A stretch of 64,000 bases of DNA from Anaerolineaceae bacterium (GTDB lineage: Bacteria > Chloroflexota > Anaerolineae > Anaerolineales > Anaerolineaceae): contig JAENYZ010000003.1 of assembly GCA_016841525.1 (NCBI GenBank), positions 1 to 64,000 of the forward strand, given 5' to 3'. The position numbers and the translations under genes are program-made. The notes below the pieces were generated by a model that was not told the DNA's origin, did not search any database, and saw only the letters and a program-made list of their open reading frames with translations. Position 1 is the stretch's first letter, and each line of letters begins with the position of its first letter. Shown here in pieces: positions 25,133 through 33,881 of this stretch.

Positions 25133-26236
25133 ATGAACGACCATCACAAAAGGCGGCAAGACGTGTTCCAAATAATGAAGTTTCAATTTATCCTTTCTGG
25201 GATTATTTCATTAATATTTCTATCGGGTTGTACAGTCAAAACTGGGAAAGAGGAAATTCCAGAGCCGCCGGCCTATCTTGAAATACCGGGTGTTTATCTC
25301 GGAACTTTCCATGGGACAAGCAGTTCAAGCCTTGCTTTGTTCGAGAAAATTGGCAAAGGCATCGCCATATCCGCCGTTTACCAAGGTTTTGGCGATGCTT
25401 TCAATAACGGGTTCCTGAACGCCAATGCCCATGTTGGACGCATTTCCTTCATCACCTGGGAATTTATGCCCGGGTCAAGCCCCAAAGTTGCAGAGTACGA
25501 AGGCAGGGTGCTGGAAGCAATTATTGATGGGGTTTATGATGAATATATCATCAGTTGGGCAGAGGGCATGCGCAAATTTGGTAAACCTGTCTTTTTGCGA
25601 TTCGGCCATGAGATGAATGGGGATTGGTACTCGTGGAGTGGCATTAAAAATGGTGGGGGAACCCTTGATGGTTACGGCTCACCAGACCTTCCAGACGGTC
25701 CAGAGCGCTTTGTTGACGCCTATCGACATATTCATGATGTTTTCACCGAAAATGGCGCTGACAATGTGCTGTGGGTTTGGTGCTTGAACGCACCTTATGA
25801 AGACATGGTGCAGGCTTTAGGAGCGTGGAACACGCCTGCAGCATATTATCCAGGTGACGATTATGTGGACTGGATGGGTATCGATGGTTACAATTGGGGA
25901 AGCTCTGCCTTTGGTCAGCAGTTTGATGCCGAATGGCGAAGTTTTGACGAGATATTTGCTAACACATATTCCGAATTACAAAAGATCAACAGCGACAAAA
26001 CAATCATTATCGGTGAATTTTCCTCAACAGAAGATGGGGGAAACAAAGCCGCCTGGATTGAAGATGCATTTCATCAAATACAAAATGCTTACCCACAAAT
26101 TCGTGGGCTGATCTGGTTCCATATCGCAAAAGAAACAGATTGGCGGATCAATTCCTCAGATGAGGCTTTAGCCGCTTATCGGCAAGCGGTCGCAGATGAT
26201 TATTGGTTGTCTGAATACCCGGGGATGAATCCATGA
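25133..26236 (+). CDS. Secreted lipoprotein glycosidase, GH26-like
   Basis: This is a lipoprotein (FLSGC) of up to 367 residues with a clan GH-A barrel. The acid/base Glu lies in FLRFGHEMNGDWYSW (near residue 160) and the nucleophile in IIIGEFSSTEDGG (near residue 295); both surroundings are those of GH26. That family contains beta-mannanases, beta-1,3-xylanases and lichenase-type beta-glucanases. In this operon a mixed-linkage or beta-1,3-glucan substrate is more likely than mannan. The start is uncertain: ATG 25133 or ATG 25175, the latter giving a compact 19-residue lipoprotein signal. The stop overlaps the next gene by four bases. Confidence 0.85.
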   Translation: MNDHHKRRQDVFQIMKFQFILSGIISLIFLSGCTVKTGKEEIPEPPAYLEIPGVYLGTFHGTSSSSLALFEKIGKGIAISAVYQGFGDAFNNGFLNANAHVGRISFITWEFMPGSSPKVAEYEGRVLEAIIDGVYDEYIISWAEGMRKFGKPVFLRFGHEMNGDWYSWSGIKNGGGTLDGYGSPDLPDGPERFVDAYRHIHDVFTENGADNVLWVWCLNAPYEDMVQALGAWNTPAAYYPGDDYVDWMGIDGYNWGSSAFGQQFDAEWRSFDEIFANTYSELQKINSDKTIIIGEFSSTEDGGNKAAWIEDAFHQIQNAYPQIRGLIWFHIAKETDWRINSSDEALAAYRQAVADDYWLSEYPGMNP

Positions 26237-29200
26237 AAAAATTAGACTCTTCACAAATGACCACAAATAGTTTTGATAAATTGGGACGGTTTGAAATTGA
26301 TCAATTTGATCATCAACCCCCATTTTCCTCATTTTTGCCCGGGATTGCAGGTTTGCATGGCATTCCGATGTGGGTTTTCTACGTTAATCGCGGCCAGGCT
26401 GTGTCCAGTTTTGGCGTTGAGAATAAAGACCACCCGATTTTGGAATTTGAGGCTGCTAACAAAGCCTATCGCGATGTCGGGCTAAAGGGGTTTCGAACTT
26501 TCCTGAATGGAAAACGCGGGGATAAAAAATGGCAGGGAGAGTTTTTCTCACCCTGGCATGCAAAAAAAGTGCATCGCAAGATGTTTATTGGTATGAATGA
26601 GGTGGAAATCCAGGAGGTCAATCTCTCACTGGGATACCAGGTCAATATATTATATGTCACACTGCCCAACGAACCATTCTCCGGACTCATCAGGAAACTT
26701 AGCATCAAAAATTTATTCGATGAACCATTAAAATTAGAACTTTTAGATGGCTTGCCAAGTATTGTGCCTTTTGGCGTGGACAACGGTGCGCTCAAGCACA
26801 TCAGCAGGACCATTGAAGCCTGGATGCATGTTGATAACCTTCAAAACAAACTGCCATTTTACCGATTAAAAGCGACACCAGGGGATACTGCCGAAGTGCA
26901 TGCCATTCACGCCGGCAACTATGCCTTTGCATTTCATGAAGGCAAATTAATGCCAGCGATTGGGGATCCTTCCGTCATTTTTGGCATGGATAATGGGCAA
27001 TCAAAGGCGCATTTATTCCATGATAAAGGATTAAAAAAATTACTTACATCGGAACAAATCCTCGAAGGTCGTACTTTATGTGCTTTTTTTGGCGTAAAAT
27101 TAAATCTTGCGCCGGGAGAAGGGAAAGCCATCACTTGCGTATACGGCTATTCGGAAGATTTGCCAACCATCCAGACAAGGGTGGATAAAATCCTAGCACC
27201 CGGGTACATCGACGGTAAAATCGTCGAGGCAAGGAAGCTCACCGAGGAATTAACTGACGATGTCAGCACCGCATCATCCGACGCCGCTTTTGACGCTTAT
27301 TGTCGGCAAACATTTCTGGACAATCTTTTACGGGGCGGCTATCCCCTCACGATTGGCGGCAAGCATATTACCCATGTCTTTTCACGAAAGCATGGTGATA
27401 TTGAACGTGATTACAATTTCTTCGTCCTCCCGCCAGAATTCTATTCCCAGGGAAATGGAAATTATCGGGATGTCAACCAAAATCGCCGCAGCGATGTCTT
27501 TTTCAATCCCCGGGCAGGTGAATCGAATATTCGATTGTTCATGAGTTTGATCCAGGCAAATGGATATAACCCATTGGTCATCAATGGGTTGACCTTTTCA
27601 CTCAACGAAAACAAAGTGGAGCACTTTTTGAGTTTCGCTAAAAGTAAAGATCTCCTAAGTTCATTGCTTCATCAGAAATTTACACCCGGGAAACTGCTTC
27701 AGGCAGCTTTGGATGCTGATCTTTCAATTCCTGTGGACGATTTTATCGAAAAGGTGTTTGCTGCTGCGGAATCAAATATCGAAGCTGAGTACGGCGAAGG
27801 ATATTGGGTTGACCATTGGACTTACAACCTGGATCTAGTAGAGGCTTACCTGGCTGTATTTCCAGATAAGAAGATGGACTTATTGGCTAACTCAGCGCCC
27901 CTTCCCTTCTTTGATAGTTCTCACATCGTTCAACCAAGGCAAAAACGCTTTGTCGAATTCCACGGTAAACCTTTACAGTTGAACGCCGTGGTACAGGATA
28001 AGGAAAAGAAAGCACTGATCACTTCCAGGTTCTCAGAACCAAATTGGGCAAGGGACAATTTTGGAACAGGTGAGATATTTCGACTGCCATTGCTCTCAAA
28101 ACTGACCTTGCTTGCGCTGATCAAATTCGCTACCCTGGATCCTGATGGAATGGGCATTCAGATGGAAGCTGGAAGACCAGGATGGTATGACGCCCTCAAC
28201 GGCCTTCCCGGCTTGTTCGGTTCCTCGATGCCTGAAACTTACGAATTGCTCAGGCTGATTGATTTCTTAATCGATGTTCTTAATGAGACTTCCATTGAAC
28301 CGCTGCTTCCAATCGAAGCTCAAATTCTAGTAGATGCGATTTCAGAAACCCGGGGAAGAGAAGCGGATTCATTCATCCTCTGGGATGAAGTAACCTCGGC
28401 GCTGGAGGCTTATCGAAGCGCTGTTCGGTTGGGCTTTGATGGGAAAACCATGACGATTGATATCAATCCAACCTTGCAATTCATGCGAGCGAAAATCAAA
28501 TTGGGCATCGAAAAAGCGCAGTCCTTCACCGGGAAAGTTCCCCCGACCTATTTCATTCACGAGGTTTCTGACTATACCCTTGCGGGTACAGAAGACACAA
28601 ATGGAAACCCTTATATCCGTGTGAAAGGCTTTAAACCCAAAGCATTGCCCGCATTTTTAGAAGGTCCTGTCAGGTTGATGAAAATATCAGATTTGGAACA
28701 GGCAAGAGACCTTGCCACAGCAGTAAAACAAAGCAGTCTATTCGATAATAAACTTGGCATGTACAAAGTCAATGCCCCTTTAGATGAGCAACCACACGAG
28801 ATTGGCAGGGCACGTGCCTTTACCCCGGGGTGGCTGGAAAACGAATCTATCTGGATGCATATGTCCTTTAAATATCTGCTTGAAATGCTGAAGGTGGGCT
28901 TGTACGAAGAATTTTTCGAGGCATTAAAGGTACATTTACCTGCGTTTATGGACCCCGCAGTTTACGGCCGAAGTCCGCTGGAGAACAGTTCCTTTATTGT
29001 CAGCAGCGCCCATCCGGACAAAAAGCTTCACGGTCGTGGATTTGTCGCCCGATTAAGTGGGTCAACAGCAGAATTTATTAGCATGTGGGTGATCATGACT
29101 GCAGGCAAGCAGCCTTTCAGGCTTGAAAATGATCAATTAGTCTTATCAATAAAACCAGCGCTGCCAGGATGGCTCTTTACGCAGGATGGCGCGTTTAATT

Positions 29201-29400
29201 TCCGATTCCTTGGGTCTTGTGTTGTCAGGCTGCATAACCCGATGCGAAAAGACACCTATGATGTGGGGATGACCGTTAAGAAAATCGAGCTTCACAGCAA
29301 CCAACAAACAATTGAACTTGAAGGCGCCGCAATTAAGAGCCCTTATGCTGAAATGGTTCGTGAAGGCAAATTTGAAACAATTGACCTTTTCTATGGATAG
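26233..29400 (+). CDS. Giant cytoplasmic glycoside phosphorylase, GH149/GH161-like
   Basis: This 1055-residue protein has no signal peptide. It is distantly related in layout to the GH94 enzyme encoded next (N-terminal beta-sandwich, helical linker, (alpha/alpha)6 barrel, C-terminal sheet). The barrel has [26 protein letters not shown] near residue 640 and the late [28 protein letters not shown]. Its size and its place beside laminarinase and GH94 genes fit beta-1,3-oligoglucan phosphorylases of GH149 or GH161, which shorten beta-1,3-glucans with phosphate to release glucose-1-phosphate. The family assignment is from memory of size, context and motifs, without alignment. It is translationally coupled to the GH26 gene (ATGA overlap). 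Confidence 0.75.
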   Translation: [1055 protein letters not shown]

Positions 29401-29413
29401 AAGGACCCAACTT

Positions 29414-32161
29414 ATGAATGGAAAAAACAAAGCCGCCATAAACGCAAGCCAATCATCCAACTGGAATTTTATTGATGACCATGGAACATTTGAATTTAAG
29501 AACCCACAAAGAACCAGCTATCTTTACTTTCCCCTGGTGAATCAAGCACGCATGATGTCATCCGTCACACCGACATTAAATGGCGATGCGAAGCTTAACC
29601 AAAACGCCTTTTTACTGCTCCCAGTTTCGGTTGAGGATTTACACAATACCCGCTCTGCTCGCAATTTTTGGGTGCGGATCAACGGAGAAGCCTGGTCAGT
29701 CACCGGTAATAGTGCAGCCCAAATCAATAAGCGATTTTCTTCCCAGGATGAAAATGTCACTTTGCAGGCTGGACCTCTCTGGCATGCCCTCACACGGGAG
29801 CATTCAAAAACAGGCTTGACAGCAAATATTTTAAATTTTGTGCCCGCCAATGAGGATACAGTCGAATTGATGCGGGTGATGCTCACAAACAACGGGGAAG
29901 AGACCCTGAAAGTGACCCCAACGGCTGCCATTCCGATATTCGGACGTTCAGCGGATAACTTGCGAGACCACAGGCACGTCACAGCTTTGCTTCATCGCAC
30001 AAGCTGTGTTGAGTTTGGTGTAACCGTCAAACCAACCATGTCATTTGACGAACGAGGCCATAAAATTAATGATATAACTTACGCTGTGTTGGGGGTAGAT
30101 GGTGAAGGGAACGCTCCTGCAGGGTTTACGCCATTAATTGAAGATTTTATTGGTGAGGGCGGCTGCCTGATCTGGCCAGAGACCATCATTCAGGATGAGC
30201 CAAAATTACAGGCCGCAAAAAGTGCATTTGAAGGTTTTGAATCCATCGGGGGACTGCATTTTTCTCAAGTGACCCTGGCACCCGGCGAATCCAGGTCGTA
30301 TATCCTCATTCTCGGAATAACTTCTGAAGAAGATCGCGTCGTTGAGTGGATCAACCTTTATGGTTCAAATGGTAAATTTGAAAATTACCTCAAATTCACC
30401 AGGGATTTTTGGAATAAAATTTTATCCACTCTGAAATTTAGCTTCCGTCAAGAACGGCGAGATGGTTGGCTGAAATGGGTCACACTCCAGCCGACCCTCA
30501 GGCAGATCATGGGGAATTCATTTTTACCTTATCATGATTACGGTCGAGGAGGCCGGGGTTGGCGGGACCTGTGGCAGGACCTTTTAGCACTCCTGATCAC
30601 TTCTAAAGATTCGATTAAGGATAGCCTGGTAAGTAATTTTGCAGGTATCCGTATGGATGGGAGCAATGCCACCATCGTTGGGTCTTCTCCCGGGGAGTTT
30701 AAAGCGGATCGCAATAATATCCCCAGGGTATGGATGGATCATGGTGCCTGGCCCTTGCTCACAACAAAGCTCTATCTGGATTGGACCGGGGATCTTCATC
30801 TGCTGCTTGAAGATCAAACCTATTTCAGGGATCATTTAAGTCACCGCTGCCAGCAAACAAATCCGAATTGGGGGTCTGAAAATGGGACCTTATTAAAATC
30901 AAAAACAGGCGAGGTTGTGAAGGGATCCATACTCGAACACCTGATCGTTCAGCACCTGACCGTTTTCTTCAATGTTGGCGAACATAATATTATCAAATTG
31001 GAGGGCGGCGACTGGAATGATGGGCTTGATATGGCGGCGGAAAAGGGTGAAAGCGTTGCTTTCTCAGCAATGTATGCGGGCAATCTGCAAGTCATAAGTG
31101 ACCTGTGCCTGGCACTGGAAAAATCAGGTGTTGAGGAAATAGCCATTGCTGAAGAACTAATGCTGCTCCTGGACCGGCTTATTGAATCAATTGACTATGG
31201 ATCTATCTCTGCTAAACAAGAACGTCTGAGAGAGTACTTTGAAAGTGTCCAGGGAGATTTATCAGGTAATAAGCGGACTGTATCCCTCAAAGCCCTTTCA
31301 AAAGACTTGCGAGAAAAGGCGAATTGGTTAGCAGGGCAAATCCGAGACCAGGAATGGATCACTGATGTTGCGGGTCAGAGATGGTTTAATGGGTATTATG
31401 ACAACCAGGGGCACCAGGTGGAGGGCGTTTCGCCGCAAGGGGTACGGATGACCCTCACAGGGCAGGTCTTCCCTTTAATGGCTGGCATCGCCTCCCAACA
31501 ACAAGCGCAGCAAGTTGTCCAGACTGCCGATCGTTATCTCTACGACAAAGATCTGAATGGCTATCTTCTTAACACCAATTTCAAGGACAATCCACCAGAA
31601 TTAGGAAGGGCGTTCAGCTTTGCGTACGGTCACAAAGAAAACGGGGCTGTTTTCAGCCACATGGCAGTCATGTTTGCCTATGCACTTTACAAACAAGAAC
31701 AGGCGGAGGCGGCCTGGAATATTTTGGATGGTCTATACATACAAAGCCAGAACTTTGAAAAAAGTCGAATGTACCCGGGGATTCCTGAGTACTTCAATCC
31801 ACAAGGTCGGGGGATGTACCCCTACCTGACAGGTTCAGCCGCCTGGTATTTATTCACCTTATTGACAGAGTCCTTTGGTATTAAAGGTGATTTAGGAGAT
31901 CTCGTCATCGAGCCCAAATTGGTCGCCAAACAATTCAAGGATACTGAGGAATTGGTTATTAAAACCTTATTTTCAGGGAAAGAATTGCATGTAACTTACA
32001 AAAATCCGAATAAACTTGGGTTTGGCAATTATATTATCGGCAAGGTATCAATTAATGGTCTTGAGCGGAAGCTAACAACCAAATCTTCCAGAATACAGAT
32101 ACCTTATAAGGAAATTACAGCCTGGCCAGATAAGGTTGAAATTGAAATCGTTTTGGAATAA
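29414..32161 (+). CDS. GH94 phosphorylase, probably laminaribiose phosphorylase
   Basis: This 915-residue cytoplasmic enzyme of GH94 splits a beta-linked disaccharide with phosphate to give alpha-glucose-1-phosphate and glucose. The catalytic loop is GGDWNDGLDMAAEKGESV, with the general acid Asp at about residue 536; YHDYGRGGRGWRDLWQDLL and VEGVSPQGVRMTLTGQVFPL line the same barrel. Cellobiose phosphorylases are near 810 residues; laminaribiose phosphorylases are nearer 900, so length and context favour laminaribiose. ATG 29414 follows AAGGA and starts 13 bases after the previous stop; an open frame extends upstream to 29312 but overlaps the neighbour. With the preceding phosphorylase it forms a two-step phosphorolytic pathway. 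Confidence 0.88.
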   Translation: MNGKNKAAINASQSSNWNFIDDHGTFEFKNPQRTSYLYFPLVNQARMMSSVTPTLNGDAKLNQNAFLLLPVSVEDLHNTRSARNFWVRINGEAWSVTGNSAAQINKRFSSQDENVTLQAGPLWHALTREHSKTGLTANILNFVPANEDTVELMRVMLTNNGEETLKVTPTAAIPIFGRSADNLRDHRHVTALLHRTSCVEFGVTVKPTMSFDERGHKINDITYAVLGVDGEGNAPAGFTPLIEDFIGEGGCLIWPETIIQDEPKLQAAKSAFEGFESIGGLHFSQVTLAPGESRSYILILGITSEEDRVVEWINLYGSNGKFENYLKFTRDFWNKILSTLKFSFRQERRDGWLKWVTLQPTLRQIMGNSFLPYHDYGRGGRGWRDLWQDLLALLITSKDSIKDSLVSNFAGIRMDGSNATIVGSSPGEFKADRNNIPRVWMDHGAWPLLTTKLYLDWTGDLHLLLEDQTYFRDHLSHRCQQTNPNWGSENGTLLKSKTGEVVKGSILEHLIVQHLTVFFNVGEHNIIKLEGGDWNDGLDMAAEKGESVAFSAMYAGNLQVISDLCLALEKSGVEEIAIAEELMLLLDRLIESIDYGSISAKQERLREYFESVQGDLSGNKRTVSLKALSKDLREKANWLAGQIRDQEWITDVAGQRWFNGYYDNQGHQVEGVSPQGVRMTLTGQVFPLMAGIASQQQAQQVVQTADRYLYDKDLNGYLLNTNFKDNPPELGRAFSFAYGHKENGAVFSHMAVMFAYALYKQEQAEAAWNILDGLYIQSQNFEKSRMYPGIPEYFNPQGRGMYPYLTGSAAWYLFTLLTESFGIKGDLGDLVIEPKLVAKQFKDTEELVIKTLFSGKELHVTYKNPNKLGFGNYIIGKVSINGLERKLTTKSSRIQIPYKEITAWPDKVEIEIVLE

Positions 32162-32225
32162 TGGATGCTGGCACCCTGATTCTTTCGCACTGGTACAAAA
32201 TGGTTACTAATAGGATAGAGAAGCA

Positions 32226-33227
32226 ATGGATATTGATTTAAATCTAAAAAGGGGCGTCAACCTTGGCGGTTGGTTATCCCAATATAAAATTTTTGACCAT
32301 CACCATTTCAATACTTTTATTCAGGAAGAGGATATTTCTCGTATCGCCTCATGGGGGATGGACCATGTCCGTCTGCCAGTGGATTATCCTGTTTTGGAAG
32401 AAGCTCTACCGGATAACACTTATAAAGTATCAGGATTTAAGTATCTTGACCGATGCCTAAGCTGGTGCCAAAAATATGGGCTTGATTTACTGATCGATTT
32501 ACATAAAGCACCTGGTTACGCCTTTGGTAAATGGGAAAAGGCATCCCTATTCAATGATGGCGAGCATAGGCAGCGTTTCCTCCAGATTTGGTCAGGTTTG
32601 GCGCATCATTATAACGGCATGAAAAACATCGGCTTTGAGCTGCTTAATGAGATAAGACTCCCCGACTCAAGCCCCTGGGATCAGCTTGTCAGAGAAACCA
32701 TAAGTGTCATCCATGAAATCGACACACATCGACCCATCATGGTGGGAGGCGATCATTACAACAGTCCCGATCAGCTTCAGTACCTTGATGTATATGAAGA
32801 TAACCGCATCTTTTATACCTTCCATTATTATTTCCCCATGGTCGTAACCCATCAACGAGCTTACTGGGTACCTCCGCTTAAAAACATAACACAAGAGGTG
32901 GAATATCCTGGCTCCTATCCTGGCATTGATGCCTTTGGCGAGGACGTGATTGGGAAAAATATGGATCGCGATTTTTTGAAAACCTTTCTGCAGCCAGCCA
33001 TCGATTTTATGCAAAGCACCGGCAAGAAATTGTACTGCGGTGAATTTGGCGTCATTGACCAGGCGCCAATGGATACCCGCATCCATTGGACCAGCGATAT
33101 GATCTCACTTTTTACTGAATTGAGCATTGGTTGGGCATTATGGTCCTACAAAGCAATGGATTTTGGGCTTGTAGATCTCAAGGGAGATCTGGTTAATGAA
33201 AGACTCTTAAACACTATCAGAAAATGA
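32226..33227 (+). CDS. Cytoplasmic GH5 enzyme, exo-beta-1,3-glucanase-like
   Basis: This 333-residue GH5 protein lacks a signal peptide. The N-terminal RGVNLGGWLSQYKIFDHH resembles yeast-type exo-1,3-beta-glucanases (GH5_9), where GVNLGGW is a signature. The acid/base is Glu142 (ELLNEI) and the nucleophile Glu273 (YCGEFGVI); VRLPVDYP and the conserved His in IDLHKAPG also fit. Since it stays inside the cell, it should act on imported oligosaccharides rather than polymer, trimming chains or side branches that the phosphorylases cannot use. AGGATAGAG provides the ribosome site. Confidence 0.9.
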   Translation: MDIDLNLKRGVNLGGWLSQYKIFDHHHFNTFIQEEDISRIASWGMDHVRLPVDYPVLEEALPDNTYKVSGFKYLDRCLSWCQKYGLDLLIDLHKAPGYAFGKWEKASLFNDGEHRQRFLQIWSGLAHHYNGMKNIGFELLNEIRLPDSSPWDQLVRETISVIHEIDTHRPIMVGGDHYNSPDQLQYLDVYEDNRIFYTFHYYFPMVVTHQRAYWVPPLKNITQEVEYPGSYPGIDAFGEDVIGKNMDRDFLKTFLQPAIDFMQSTGKKLYCGEFGVIDQAPMDTRIHWTSDMISLFTELSIGWALWSYKAMDFGLVDLKGDLVNERLLNTIRK

Positions 33228-33237
33228 CAGGAAAAAT

Positions 33238-33669
33238 ATGACAGAACAGTGGCTTGACATCAAAACATATAAGGAAATTGGTTACAAACCGCTCATCGAT
33301 TTCAATTGCTGGCGGGTGGCTTACCTTAATTACATCGATGAACTCGATCCAGAATATATTAACCGCCTTGAGAAACATCTTGAAACAGATGAGGTCTTCG
33401 TTCTGCTCAAAGGCGAAGGTGTTCTCTTCATCGGCGCAGGAAATGAGACACATCCCGAAATAAGCCCACACAAAATGGAACCCTGTAAGCTCTATAATGT
33501 GAAAAAAGGCGCCTGGCATAACATCATATTGAGCAAGGATGCAACCATCCTGCTGGTAGAAAACAAGGACACAGGCGAAGGTAATTCAAGCTATTACGAA
33601 TTAACTGACTCTCAACGAAAATTTATAAAAGCGATCGCTAATAAAGAAATGCCGGGTTGGGATTTATAA
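33238..33669 (+). CDS. Cupin-like small protein
   Basis: This 143-residue cytoplasmic protein lies 10 bases after the GH5 gene. The centre reads HLETDEVFVLLKGEGVLFIG and later KKGAWHNIILSKDATILLVENKDT, the two-part pattern of a cupin beta-barrel, with His and Glu placed as possible metal ligands (H-x5-E...H). I do not recognise the exact family. Related small cupins occur in sugar-degradation operons, where they may act as epimerases, isomerases or sensors. A role in handling a sugar or a sugar phosphate from the glucan pathway is plausible but unproven. Confidence 0.65.
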   Translation: MTEQWLDIKTYKEIGYKPLIDFNCWRVAYLNYIDELDPEYINRLEKHLETDEVFVLLKGEGVLFIGAGNETHPEISPHKMEPCKLYNVKKGAWHNIILSKDATILLVENKDTGEGNSSYYELTDSQRKFIKAIANKEMPGWDL

Positions 33670-33771
33670 AACGTAATTTGGTCTGAAAAAGAGCAGAAGC
33701 TGAATGCTTATCCCCATTTCACTAGAGCTGGGATGAGTCATCATTTTTCTATTACAATTTATCATGCGTTT

Positions 33772-33801
33772 TGTAGGGATGTTGCTTGCAGCATCTCTAC
33801 A
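33772..33801. repeat. Palindromic hairpin repeat (GTAGAGAC-type)
   Basis: Arms TGTAGGGATGTTGC and GCAGCATCTCTACA pair with a two-base centre and two mismatches. It lies alone in the 212-base gap between the cupin-like gene and the cytoplasmic GH3 gene, and has the same design as the hairpin at 61-88. Confidence 0.65.
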
Positions 33802-33881
33802 TTTATTGTCAGGTAGAAAACTTTTGTTCACTGCACAAATAATACAATCAAAACAATTTATTAATAAGAAAACGAGGTCCA

